DNA of 64,000 nt from Eumeta japonica (GCA_005406025.1 BGZK01000886.1:1-64000); one strand, 5' to 3'. Positions 32,299-43,787 are shown, counted from the first letter of the stretch. A program made the numbers and translations. Notes: generated by a model not told the origin, from the sequence alone.

Positions 32299-33718
32299 CT
32301 TTTGGATTTTCCAAATATTTTTTATTACTATTAGCAATTATTTTTTCAATTCCTGAATTTTAAATATAATGTAATAAAAAATTAAAATAAAATATTTAAA
32401 AATTTTGTAACAAAATGAAAACATATTAGAGAAACTAATCTCCATACTAATACATTTTTAATGCAAGAAACAGGTAAACCACAACATGAAAGCCATTATT
32501 TGAAATCGTCCATAAGATAGTCTTTTATATTTACAAGTTTTGATTTCGTTCCAGGAACATCGTCTTACGTTAATTCCATTTTGATGATAAGATTCAACAT
32601 TATTTTGATTAGGATAATCATAACATTTTTATCCCTGTCAGTGCTGCCTCTGGTGATTTTTTTTTTATTTTCTGAGGAAAAAGTCTAAACAATAGGCGCT
32701 TCTAAAGGAAAAAATCCTTTATGAGTTTCAGTTTGTAGTAAAATTTTCAATAACAGTATCGCTTTAATTCAAATGTTGTTCTTGCGAAGACCACATAGCA
32801 AGTAGGTAAGCCAGCTGGCGCTGCGCCCGCGCCTCGTTCATAAATGTATGACGCTTGAACGTAAATGTATTTATTTAAAGATAGTTCAAATGGCAGAGGG
32901 AATCATAATTTAATTTGAAACAGTATCGATCGTGTAAACGAGTTTCATTTTTATTTTACTCAAAAAATTTTTTTTGGTACAAGTTTTTGTAAGAAATATA
33001 GCATCTAAGTTTATATAATGATGATAAGCAATACTAAGTGCCAGTCACAACGAAGTAAACTCTGAGGTATGCCGAAAATAAGATGTATGTTTATGTGAAT
33101 GCCAGAGGTAAACATTCAAAAAGTAATATTTTCTTATGATTTAATCATTATATTGGCTTGCAGTGTAAAAATGTATTTATATTTTTTCGTCAATCACTGC
33201 AATAACACACTACACCACACTCATAGTCTATTTTCATGTCCAAGAGCTCGACATTAAAAGCTTCACGTTGGCACGTTGCAAATGCAGTAGCCCAGGCTAA
33301 TGACCATTGCTGCTGCTACGCTGTGACTGTTTATCATGAGCGACAGTTAATAATAATGTAAGGCGCTCTTCAACACTCGGACTCATTGATTAGTTGCAGT
33401 TGTTGCCAGATACAGTTCATCAGATCAGTTGTCAAAGATGAAACCTTTTACCTATTAAGTTAAAAGTAACCCGCTTAGCATTCACCCAACATCAACGCAT
33501 TTTTCAGTCTACCTTGAATCAAATTTTTCCTTCACAACTCGGTTTTTGCGTCTAAATAGCGAATGCTATCAATTCGCAACTCACGCCATGCATGGATAGG
33601 ATTCTCCATAGATCATTTCTTTTCACTCTACCTTAAGCTTTTTCTAGATCTACGAAAATACACAAAACCTTTTGTCCGATGGCCAATAACTTTTGTGCAG
33701 TGATTTGCAGAGAAAATT
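32299..33718. other. AT-rich intergenic DNA
   Basis: No supported gene. A GC-richer patch at 33240-33430 has CTGCTGCTACGCTG but no coding frame. Confidence 0.4.
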
Positions 33719-34740
33719 TTGGTCCTTACACCTCTATATAGCGGCTCCAATGATTGCGTCAGAATAAATGAGGCATACTCTGACTGGTTTGACAACTACA
33801 GGGTTGTGTGTAGCTTCACCGTGGCTGTTCAACTTATTTATGAGTATGAGTGTGGACTGAGGATGGATGAGCTGTCTGTCAAATACCTCCTATACGCTGA
33901 CAACCAAGTAATCCTTACATCGTCGACGTGCGGACTACAGGAGATGGTAAATAAAATGAATGATTCTATTAAAAAAAGAGGTGAATCGGTAAATATCGGT
34001 AAGACTGTGGTGATAATGTTTGAAAAGGGCAAAAGCACAACTGAATGCGATACGCATATAGATGGTGAGAAAGACGAACAAGTGAAAGAGTTTGTATAGT
34101 TGCGTAGTCTGCTTACAAATATGGTAAACATGACAGAGATATCAAAAGAAAAGTGAATACGGGAAATAAAGCGAATGGGGCTTTGCTCGCTATTATGAGT
34201 AGTAAAAGCATCTCACGACATGCACGCTTAGCTATCCATAATGGGGTCCTAATCCGTACGCTCATGTATGGTAGTGAAAGCTGGGTATGGTAGAAGAAAA
34301 ATGAAAGTAGGATCAATGCAGCAGAGATGCGATTGCTGCGTATTATGTGTGGAATGTCTCGGAAAGATGGATGTAGAAAGAGTGATGTTAGTGAGCGGTG
34401 TGGTTAGAAAGAAGATTTAGTGACTAGAGTAAAAAGAAGCATGTTGCGGTGGTTTGGCCATCTGAAAAGAATGAAGGAAAGTAGACTGACAAAACAAATC
34501 TATAGAGCGAATGTGTGTGATGGAAAGGTCGGCAAGGGTTGCCCTACAAAATCCTATGCAGACCGCATTGGCGGCATATTAAAAAAGGGCCAAATGTTAA
34601 ACACTCGAAACTAACGAACTTGCATGAAATATTGATGGATGTCAGTGAGGCAAGAGAGATATGCAAGGATCGTACCATGTGGAAATCTGTAGTCTCTGCC
34701 TACCCTTCTGGGAAATAGGCGTGAGTTTATAATAATAATG
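33719..34740 (+). mobile_element. RTE-like LINE, 3' end, decayed
   Basis: Plus strand. The first frame (33719-34099) has LYSGSNDCVRINEAYSDWF, LRMDELSVKYLLYADNQVIL (RT catalytic block, YADD changed to YADN) and SIKKRGESVNIGKTVV. After a one-base loss near 34115 another frame continues NTGNKANGALLAIMSSKSIS, LMYGSESWVW and LRIMCGMSRKDGC. From 34420 follows MLRWFGHLKRMKESRLTKQI and YRANVCDGKVGKGCPTKSYA, the C-terminal stretch very widely repeated in insect RTE elements. It ends at AATAATAATGATG, a typical RTE 3' tail. The 5' part is truncated near 33730. Not functional. Confidence 0.85.
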
Positions 34741-34923
34741 ATGCTATTCAATGTTGTGTATTAATCTCCGCATGAATGTTGTTTAAAATCTCTATTTTAA
34801 TGTTTGATCAGATTATGGAGAGATTAACACAAAACAATTTCCAAGACCATAGCAAAATATGTGTAACAAAACATCTCCATTTTCTATATTTACATATGTA
34901 CGTAATAATATTATTTAATCTGC

Positions 34924-34963
34924 GGTTGTGTGTGCGCGTGTGTGTGTGTGTGGGGGGGGGGGT
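34924..34963. repeat. (TG)n microsatellite followed by poly-G
   Basis: An interrupted TG run passing into about ten consecutive G residues. Confidence 0.9.
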
Positions 34964-35424
34964 GCATCTACGTATATAATACACGATTCTTTAGACATAT
35001 TTTTTATCGGTTCATCGATTTCTTTATGTGCTACAACTTTGCATTCAATATAATAAAATTGAGAGTTACAAAATCTCTTCCTTCTTTTAATTTAAGTAAA
35101 ATATGACTGAGTGCATAGACAAAAACAAATGCAGTTTGGCAAAATTTATATCACTTGCTTCGGATTAAATCGTCTCCTGTTTGGAAGCGATAGAACAGTG
35201 AGATGCAAGAGAATAGGCGGAGCTGAAAAGTAAACGTGGCTAGCGACACGTACAAGGGACAAAACAAGAATGGAGAAGTCATTCGAGACAATCTCATAGT
35301 CGATTGCGTCAAAAGCAAATACTTAATTTGGAAACGTAACACGTAAGATTTGAAAAATTGACCATATGTCAAAACTTACGGATTATTTTTACGTATTACC
35401 TTTTACCTTTGGCCCGTTAAGATA

Positions 35425-35720
35425 AGGCAACCCGCTCCCTCTCAAGAGATCGCGTCGCTCTGTGGACGCACGCGGCCGCGGCACACATACCCGCCGCGGC
35501 CAATACGCGCCGGATAAGGCGCGATCGCCGCGACGAGCGCGTTCCTCGCGGGCCGACGAGCGCGACCGCGATATACTGCCAATGACAATATAATACCTTT
35601 CAATGAACGCAGTTTAATAATAAGACGAGGATACGATTCATAGTACATTTGGTGCACGACCTTGGTCAGAGTTATATCATCGACTGTACTGCGCAGGATA
35701 TTTTGGATCATTACAAAAAA
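35425..35720. promoter_or_regulatory. GC island 4, candidate CpG/regulatory element
   Basis: Very CpG-rich core (35450-35570: GCGGCCGCGGCACAC, GCCGGATAAGGCGCGATCGC, GAGCGCGACCGCG) with GATAAGG sites on both sides (35420, 35513). The minus-strand frame 35711-35442 is arginine-rich and appears to be composition-driven. Confidence 0.4.
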
Positions 35721-35776
35721 AAAAAAAGAAAATTTAAAAAACTGCCTTCATAAACCTATATAAATTATCGTTCAAC

Positions 35777-35816
35777 CAGACTTCAAAAACAACTGTATAG
35801 TTGTTTTTGGAGTCTG
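35777..35816. repeat. Near-perfect hairpin, 18-bp arms, 4-bp spacer
   Basis: CAGACTTCAAAAACAACT pairs with AGTTGTTTTTGGAGTCTG with one mismatch. Confidence 0.9.
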
Positions 35817-35849
35817 TTCCAGCTAAATATAAGTCAGACGCAACTATGT

Positions 35850-37950
35850 CTCTTTATAAGAACAACATTTTTTGATGTCTTATATCATGTCTATTGATAT
35901 TCGTTTGATTTGCTTTAGCTAGAACCGACTCAAGAACAACTAATTACTTAAATTTCAAGTAAGTTTAAAAGATTATTTGAATAAGTTTATGAAGGTGGTT
36001 TTTATTTTCTCTGAAAAAATTATTTTACTTCATAATTTTTAGTTATCGAGAAACTTTATAATTCATTTAGTTGCTTAGCATGTGAATTAAGCCATGGTCG
36101 ATGAAATTTGCCAAACATCTCCCTTATTTTTACGGAGCATGTGGAAAAGTAGTAAGTATTACGATCGATGAATTTATAGTCCGCTGGTAATCATTCCAGG
36201 GTTTGTCAGGTTAGTTGGAGTGCAACTACACAATTATTCTTATGTAAACCACATAAATTATTCTTATTCTTTATAATATAATATAAAAGTTCTACAATTG
36301 ATGCACATTACATTTTCATACACTTAAATATTAAATTAGTTCACCCTATTTCTACTGTAGAACTTAAAGAGCTCCGATGTGTTCCTGCTAAGATTGTCAC
36401 GTTGGAATTACACAAATGAATAAACATATATGAGTAAATTAATAAATAATTTTAGTTTTATGTAGTTAGGTTCTATTGATAGCCATCGAAGAGTAGTTTC
36501 TAGCAAAAAACTGCAGTATTATCCCCTAACTCCTGAACATTAAGGAATGCTGTGGCTTCCATCATCAGCTCAGCAGCATGAAATGATAACTACTAAACCT
36601 AAAAACTTAAATAACTAATAAAAAAAAAGCTCAAACACGTATCTATAATATTTGAGGATATCCCTACATTTCCTTGAAGTCTCATCATCAGATCATCACT
36701 TGATGGCGATGATATCAACACGAGAGTATAGTTTTTGAAACAAAATCGGCGCACAATTATCGAAATTATCGCTAAACAGCATAAAAAAGTAGAAACACAC
36801 GAACAGAGAACCTCCTTCTTTTTTAAAATCGGTTAATGATATGAGTACTATAACGGAGCATATTAACATATTTGTACTTGAAAATAGTTTTTACACAGAA
36901 ATTCTTAAGATAATCAAATAAATAGGGGCCAAAATAATCGCTTCTATTTATCCCTCCAGTGCTTGAGATAAATTATTTTAAAAAAAAACTCACAAATTGG
37001 CATTTAATATGATCAGAATAATAAGAAGACTTTAATAAATTTGGACACTTTATTATCTATTACCTAATAACCTTTTCATAAAATTTTATATAGGAAACAT
37101 ATCATAACAACTCATATCATGATGTTTCCTATATACATTGTTTTGGCCAGTCATTTTTTAATTTTGGACTTTTCAAAGTTAATAGATGAAGTTCCAACGC
37201 TGTATAACTACCATTTTTCATAATTAAATAGAAACTTTTTTAATTTTCTTTCAAAAAATATTGAATTTACTTTTCTAGAAAAAAATCATAATATCCATTG
37301 GAAGGAAAAACCATTAAAAATAGCCTTTAAATAATTTATCTTTAATTACTTATAAAATAAATATATCTTTGAAATTAAAAATCCCGTCATGATGCTGCCA
37401 ACAATATGCTGCGCTGCAGCTGCTCGTAGCGCATTTCAGAATTACCCCTAAGACGTATTCAAAAACCGACTGGGCGTTTTAAAATCAAGTGAATAAATTG
37501 ATACAACAACGTGCGTTAGATACTAAGCGCTAAGGTAATTGTAAATGTATATGTAGTAATGGACTGGAGATGCGGACGATGACTGGCAACTGTTGGCAAT
37601 AACTGAATGCAGATGTATGATAAACCGAAAAAAAATTGGTTGCCTGTAAAGTCGGTATACGGGCGAAAGTTTTACGTGACAACGACTTTGAGTGATAAAA
37701 TCATTTTAATGTGAATATTCATTCGTATAGTAGGAAGAAGGATGAAATAATAGTAACAATTTAAAACATTTATTTATACAAAGAATTATATTTAAAACAT
37801 TAATTTATACAAAGAATCTCGCACTGAATTTCATATTAACAAAATTTTATTTTTACCTTTACACATACATACGTATTTATATACAAATATACATACAATA
37901 ACTTGCAATACATTTGCGTACAATGAAACAGCGTTTACTACAACTTAACT
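35850..37950. other. AT-rich intergenic DNA
   Basis: No gene. It includes an imperfect 15-bp inverted repeat around TATAGGAAACAT (37089-37133) and a 30-bp duplication AAAACATTTATTTATACAAA near 37764 and 37795. Confidence 0.4.
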
Positions 37951-37964
37951 TGTTCCTATCTGAG

Positions 37965-38060
37965 TGGAAGGGACGCGTGCCTTTCACTTTTATGTCTGTC
38001 TCTCTCGCTCTTAGGCGGGCTAACCATGCCCGAGTGGAAGGGACGCGTGCCTCTCACTCG
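37965..38060 (+). repeat. Direct repeat GAGTGGAAGGGACGCGTGCC x2
   Basis: GAGTGGAAGGGACGCGTGCC occurs near 37961 and again near 38032, each followed by T/C-TCACT. The intervening DNA is pyrimidine-rich. Possibly part of a transposon; not assigned. Confidence 0.6.
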
Positions 38061-38274
38061 CTCTCATTGTGAGCGCATAACGTGAGCGGAGGGTAACGCA
38101 GTTTCTTGAAGTGTCACCCGGCAAACCAATTTATAAGACGTTGTCACGTCAAAAGTGGAGCCTTGACTCACAATACGAATATATCGGTACGATAAATTCA
38201 ATTTAATATACACATTTAATTCGCTTCTTTTCTATTTCACGACAATATTCTATAACGTTTGTTTAAATTTCACC

Positions 38275-38530
38275 TTCGTCAAAACGTAAGCCGTTCAAAG
38301 CGAGAATATCGCCGGACTTTTTGCCCGCGGACAAGCCCACCGGCCCCTCGGACCCGATAAGGCTTTATGAACTAGAACCGGCCGTTTAATGCGCCGGAGC
38401 TCGCCGTGATTGATATGCACCGCGCGCCTGCACCGCGGAATATGCACATTGAAGCTACGCGCTCGAGACGAACTTGTCGTTCGACGATGCACCTCGTATC
38501 ACAAACCTAACGCAATACCGATAAATATCT
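38275..38530. promoter_or_regulatory. GC island 5, candidate enhancer
   Basis: GC/CpG-rich without a convincing frame. It contains CCGATAAGGCTTTATGAAC (adjacent GATA and TTTATGA Cad/Abd-B-like cores), CCGTTTAATGCG and GTGATTGATATGCA. The clustering of such sites in a base-composition island suggests regulation. Confidence 0.4.
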
Positions 38531-38601
38531 ACGGGATATTGACGATTCGGTAAATATGAGGAGATAAAGAATACGAATAATAAGTTAACAACTGAAATTC
38601 A

Positions 38602-39185
38602 TCTATATATATAAAAGGATGTTTGTATATATGATATCGATAAACTCAGAAACTATTTAACCGATCATTATGAATATTGGTATGTACATGTATTTTTTCA
38701 TGGAGAAGGTTTTTATTTTAACCTCATTGACACAACTCGCCACCAGGTGGCGCTGCGATGTACCGATTTCCGTATCGCTTAACCGATACATGTACATACC
38801 AGTATTCATAATGATCGATCAAAATCTTTTATGTATATAGATTTCGATATTAGCATTTACTCCCGGTTTCGTCTGAGTCGGAATTGTCACTAGAAGCGAA
38901 ATCGGGATTGAAAGCGGGGTGGGGCAGAGAATTGCGAACGGGACGAGAACAGAATCTGATCGGAACTGAATCGTCAACTGGACCGGGACCGAAACGGACA
39001 ACGGAACTGGGGTCGAAAACGGATGTGGGTATTCAGTTACAGCGATACGGGTATTCAGTTAGAAATCAATCGACACAAAAGATTAAGGAATTCATTATAC
39101 GTCCGTGCTAGCGCAGCTACGGGCATTAATTATACTGGCAAGGACAAACAAAAAAGGGCAGAGCAATGTCTGCCGGGCCAGCTAG
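38602..39185 (+). mobile_element. Complete short Helitron, 584 bp
   Basis: It inserts as A/TC...CTAG/T: the 5' end TCTATATATATAAAAGGATG follows an A at 38601; the 3' end GGGCCAGCTAG is followed by T at 39186. A hairpin GGCAGA-GCAATG-TCTGCC lies 11 nt before CTAG, the hallmark 3' terminator of Helitrons. Inside are an inverted pair (CATTATGAATATTGGTATGT near 38667 and ACATACCAGTATTCATAATG near 38791) and a GGRATY-type hexamer array (38880-39010). It has no Rep/helicase, so it was moved by a partner. The open frames at 38819-39247 come from the array. Confidence 0.8.
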
Positions 39186-39281
39186 TAATCAAATATAAGT
39201 CTATATCTAACGTAAGGAAAATGTATCCACCCTCGTCTATAAAGTAAAACGATGTTTAACAACAATATAATTAAGATAGCA

Positions 39282-39600
39282 CTAGCTTTCCACCGGCGGC
39301 TTCGCCCGCATCATCATGGAACGTGTTCCTTCACCTTTTATATAAAAAATCCTTCTGTAATCCCAATCGCGTTCTCACTTTCAATTCTAGTTATGGTGCT
39401 GTTCTTGATTCTGATCCCGGTTCTGGCTTTCGATTCTGCTCTCGGTCTTACTTTTAATTCTAGAGCCCGCTTATTGTTCCAATTTGTACGAAAACAAGAT
39501 AAATCCTAGTATCTAAATAAGAATAAACCTTTACTCCTCCCTCTTCCTGTATGATTTAAATCTATAATACCACTATATAAATCTATTGGCTCTGGCTGTA
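39282..39600 (-). mobile_element. Helitron 3' part, inverted
   Basis: Reading the minus strand, a hexamer array (39480-39360) leads to ATGCGGGCGAAGCCGCCGGT and GGAAAGCTAG, then T at 39281: the same terminus as at 31687 and 41791 but on the opposite strand. The far end is not defined; the minisatellite beginning at 39660 may be inside or beside it. Confidence 0.65.
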
Positions 39601-39659
39601 CATTTATTTTTTTTCTCCTAATTTTGTGATAGATAATAATTTTATGATGCAGTGATTCG

Positions 39660-40560
39660 CATTATACGATTTTATTTTTGTCTGTCTGTCTGTCTGTATG
39701 TCTTTTTATAACTCAAGAACGTCTCGGACAATCGAAATGAAAATAGGAAGATGTACAATAATAAAATGTAGTTGCGCACATGATAGACCACTGTCTGTTG
39801 TTTTACTGTCTGTCTCTCTGTCTGTGTGTCTTTTTATAACTCAAGAACGTCTCGGACGATCGAAATGAAAATAGGAAGATGTACAATAATAAAATGTAGT
39901 TGCGCACATGATAGACCACTGTCTGTTGTTTTACTGTCTGTCTCTCTGTCTGTGTGTCTTTTTATAACTCAAGAACATCTCGGACGATCGAAATGAAAAT
40001 AGGAAGATGTACAATAATAAAATGTAGTTGCGCACATGATAGACCACTGTCTGTTGTTTTACTGTCTGTCTCTCTGTCTGTGTGTCTTTTATAACTCAAG
40101 AACGTCTCGGACAATCGAAATGAAAATAGGAAGATGTACAATAATAAAATGTAGTTGCGCACATGATAGACCACTGTCTGTTGTTTTACTGTCTGTCTCT
40201 CTGTCTGTGTGTCTTTTTATAACTCAAGCACGTTTCGGACGATCGAAATGAAAATTAGTATACAACAATAAAATGTAGTTGCACACATGATAGGCCACTG
40301 TATGTTGTTTTACTGTGTGTGTTTTTATAACTTAAGAATGGTTTGACCGATTATGATTAAAATTGGTATACAATAAGAACATTTGATTTTGTAAATGGTA
40401 GGCTATTGTTTTCCGGTTTGTCTGTTTGTCTGTCTGTAGGTTTTTCTATAATTAATAAAAACGTTTCACTGATCTTGACGAAAATTTGTGTACCGACAGT
40501 AAGAACATGTGATTGCGTAAACAATAGGCTACTGTTTGTCTATCTGTTTTTTGGTATATA
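39660..40560 (+). repeat. Minisatellite, about 128-bp unit, about 8 copies
   Basis: Each unit has CTGTCTGT runs, TTTTTATAACTCAAGAACGT, CGATCGAAATGAAAATAGGA, AATAAAATGTAGTTGCGCAC and GATAGACCACTG. GATAGACC recurs at 39782, 39910, 40038 and 40165 (periods 128, 128, 127), then at 40289, about 40397 and about 40523 in increasingly diverged units. The first four or five units are nearly identical, so expansion is recent; divergence grows to the right. The TATAACT...GAAATGAAAATxxGxxTACA core resembles text found within insect Helitrons. Several frames on both strands are artefacts of the repeat. Confidence 0.95.
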
Positions 40561-40639
40561 TGTATGTGTTTTTTATAACTTATGTATAGCTGTATTTTTT
40601 ATTAGTGAGTTTGTCAAATTAAAAAAAAAAAAGCATAAA

Positions 40640-41335
40640 GATACAGTACAGAATATTTAGTTTATGTTAAATGAGACATGAGATTCAGGGCGTATAGTTG
40701 TTTTTATGTGATCTCTGACATGTAATAGGGTTCATCTTAAGTTTAAATTACCTGTTTTATCAATGGAGACATATGATAAACATTGTACATGATTACATTG
40801 TAATTAATGGGCGCCCACCGACCATCATTAAGTTTGATATATATCAATGGTTTTGATGATGTTGTTGAGAATGATGTTCACAATCAAATATTGTACAAAG
40901 AGATTAAGGTAGGTAGCTAATTTCGAATATTAAACTGGGATCAGTTACCACCTATATTTGTTCTTGGTGTTCTTGGTCTCTCTTCTGTGATGAAGCATCG
41001 ACAGTAGGCAGTGCAGGCAAATATGTTAGAAGAAATGTTGCGGGCTGAGGCTGCCTCAGTAATGGAACACTGTGCACTTCCAGACCGCCGTCTGCGTATC
41101 CAGATATCGGACATCCACTCTTGCGGAGGTGACAAAAAAAAGGATCCTAGAACTATCATAGACACGTGCCACCGATGATAACCAGTATATCAGATTTCTC
41201 AAATCATTTCTCTGAACAAAACATCGCATCTTACCCGTTACTTAGGAGGATCCCACGATAAATATTTATGTCAGACAGGAAAAGATTAGCTGGTTATAAA
41301 ATAGACTATAAACATTTCGATATAGCGTCATCTTC
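40640..41335. other. Intergenic DNA, unassigned
   Basis: A GC-richer patch at 40980-41130 carries a 74-codon minus-strand frame (41165-40941) with no recognisable motif. Otherwise nothing supportable. Confidence 0.3.
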
Positions 41336-41339
41336 ACAT

Positions 41340-41791
41340 TTGTGCTATTACAGATTTTAAAACTTCTTCCACTTATAGAAACCTACATTAACCCTGAGTA
41401 ATATAGCCTAAATTTTATTTTGGTAGTAGCTGCGTACAAATCAGAACCGTGAGCGGTAGCGGAATCGATATTGTATACAAGATGAAGAGCAGAATCGAAA
41501 GTCGAGACCGGATGAGGACGGAATCGGGAATGGGACCATGGTTGGAATCGGGTATAAAATTAAAATTAGAACCAAGAGCATGTTCGGAATCGGAGTCAGA
41601 GCGGGGCTTCTTAACCCTAATCTACTTAATCCGAGACCGGGCTCTGAATTAAAAGCGAGACTGCGATCAAAGTCAAAAGTGAGACAAATCGGTATCGAAA
41701 TCAGGATTGGGATTGAGATCGTAAACGGTCGATACACAAGATAAAGGAATGTGTTTAAAGTCTACGCGGGCGAAGCCGCAGGCAAAGCTAG
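41340..41791 (+). mobile_element. Non-autonomous Helitron 3' part (Lep1-like)
   Basis: Shares CTTATAGAAACCTACATTAA and TAATATAGCCTAAATTTTAT with 31300-31687, followed by a hexamer array (41450-41740: GAATCG/GGACCG/GGATTG units). It ends GCGGGCGAAGCCGC, AGGCAAAG, CTAG (41788-41791), T. The GCGG...CCGC stem 8-12 bp before CTAG is the Helitron terminator. Open frames on both strands here (for example IGIEIRIGIEI) are translations of the array. Confidence 0.8.
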
Positions 41792-42284
41792 TAAGCCTAT
41801 ATTCTATTCTAAGCTAAGCCATCCATGAAAGCCACATTAAAATCCGTTCGGTAATTTCAAAGATGCATGCGAACAGACTGACAAATAGTGTAAAAAAAAT
41901 TATTTTCTCTCATGTTAGGTATTTCTATCTTATCGACTCCCATCGTATAGTTAATCAACAGTACAAGGGTTGCCCATATAATGCTATTGGACTTACTGGT
42001 ATTACATAGAAATCCGGACAACTACGAGTTGAACTCACGTGGAAAGGTTTCCATACGATGAACATGTTATATATTATGTTTTTTTTTTATGCGAAACAAA
42101 TTTGTTGGTGGTAACTAAAATAAATGGAAATATAAGTTACCCACAATATTAAGAGGTTTCCCATGTAATTTTAGAACCAAATACTTCTTAAAGTTTTCCA
42201 GTAATCTATTTGTAAGGAACTACCTATAAACTTTTCATATAGTAGAGCCATGCTGTTGTCAACTTGGCTGCATGACGAGCCCGC

Positions 42285-42855
42285 GAGTGTGCGCGCGTGT
42301 ATGTTCATGCGAGCGTACGTGCGTGCGCGAATGCGTGCGTGGGTGCGTGAGTGCGTGCTTACGTGCGTGCGTATATGTGTAAACCACTCATAACAACCTC
42401 TCAAAACTTTTGAACGAATCAACCAATCGAAATGCAATTTGCAAGATTCTAAAGGAGTCTACTCAACTTAAACTTCCTCAAACGTTGAACTAATTGAGGT
42501 TTTGAGGAATCTCAAAAATAAAGTTTTCAGATAATGTTTATATGACTTTTACAAAAACACAGGTGCATCGACTACCGACTGCTTCAACATCGGTTGATTT
42601 ATTGAAGAGATATGGTTGGAGAAAAATTTTTAAAAGTGTTTTTTTACAATATTCTACAAATTGCTCTATGCATAAATTCCAAAATCCATCCAGTTGTTGT
42701 CCTTAAAAAACAACGTTGATAAATGCTTCAAAATTGGTTGATTTGTTCAAAAGATATACTATAATAAATTTCAGGAATAGCCTAACGGTTTTTTGATTTT
42801 TTGAGATCGACAAGCTTAAAGGTAAGTTTGTCGATCTTTAATTTTTCAATTTATC
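42285..42855 (+). mobile_element. Unnamed TIR repeat, copy 2 (5'-truncated)
   Basis: Begins inside the microsatellite (GTGCGTGC-type, 42285-42375). It continues with family text AACGAATCAACCAATCGAAA, CAACTTAAACTTCCTCAAAC, GTGCATCGACTACC and ACAACGTTGATAAATGCTTC, matching copies at 54393 and 63117. The left terminal repeat is missing. Confidence 0.75.
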
Positions 42856-43139
42856 CCCCAAAAGTAAACCGTAAAATAGGAATTCGTCTATTTAGCTACT
42901 TTGTAAATGAATAATTTAATTCTAATCCATACACATTACTAAAAATATTGTATATTATTCAAATTATTCAAAACCAACGACAGTTGATATTACTACTATG
43001 CGTCTTCAAACCTAGTTGCATACAACATATATTTTTGTACTAAAAACAAACATTTGGGTAAATCATTTCCTCTCATAATATCTATGATCCCGAATTAGAA
43101 TGCTTTAGTACAGTGAAGCATGATGAACAGTGAAAGAGT

Positions 43140-43218
43140 TTACAAACATAGAGCATGCGTGTAGCGTGTAGCATGTAGCGTGTAGCCTGTAGCGTGTAGC
43201 GTGTAGCGTGTAGCGTGG
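43140..43218 (+). repeat. Heptamer tandem repeat (GTGTAGC)n
   Basis: About ten units of GTGTAGC with occasional ATGTAGC/CTGTAGC variants, directly left of a short GC-rich stretch. Confidence 0.9.
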
Positions 43219-43301
43219 CGGCTGGCGGCGACGACATTCCGCTCTCGTGCCACTCACCGCTAGCGTCCGCGACGCTCGCTGTACCGCTTGGACACGATTA
43301 A

Positions 43302-43389
43302 TAGTCTGGTTGACAACTTCAAAAACGTGTTAAATAGTGATAAAGCTCCTAAAAATATGAGCGATAGCTCATTCGATTCGGAATGATGT

Positions 43390-43454
<65 letters not shown>

Positions 43455-43787
43455 CATAAATTGAATATATAAACTGAATTAAAATTAACTATTAATGGAG
43501 ATAGAGTTGCGGAAGCTAAAGATTTTTTATTGGAAATTTCCTCCCCTTCAAGATACGGATTTTTAAATTTCTTAAATTATAATAGTTTCGAAGTTATTAA
43601 CAAAAACCTAAATGCTATTTGTTTTGCAACTCAATTTGTTAATTACTTTTGCAATTTTTGTTGTGCTATAAAATTCTTCGAATACATTTTTTTCTAGACA
43701 TCATTCCGAATAGAATGAGCTATCGCTGATATTTTTAGAGCTATATCACTATTTAACACGTTTTTGTACCTCTTGACCAGATTATAC
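43302..43787. mobile_element. MITE with about 90-bp TIRs flanked by TTAA
   Basis: The left arm (TCTGGTTGACAACTTC..AAAAACGTGTTAAATAGTGA..GCGATAGCTCATTC..) and right arm (43690-43787) are about 85% reverse complements. TTAA lies immediately outside both ends (43298-43301 and 43788-43791), the target site of piggyBac-type elements. The interior is a long (TA)n (43393-43451) plus AT-rich DNA. Assignment to piggyBac is inference from TTAA alone. Confidence 0.75.
43393..43451. repeat. (TA)n microsatellite
   Basis: About 29 uninterrupted TA units inside the MITE at 43302-43787. Confidence 0.95.

Noticed and set aside
39660..40560. CRISPR-like array of repeats
   Set aside because: Contiguous 128-bp tandem units without unique spacers, in an animal genome; it is a minisatellite.
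39962..40660. Several cysteine/leucine-rich ORFs
   Set aside because: They are translations of the 128-bp minisatellite or its continuation; both strands give similar frames.
41441..41744. Overlapping ORFs on both strands with repeating GIEI/PIPI patterns
   Set aside because: They are readings of the degenerate hexamer array inside a Helitron.
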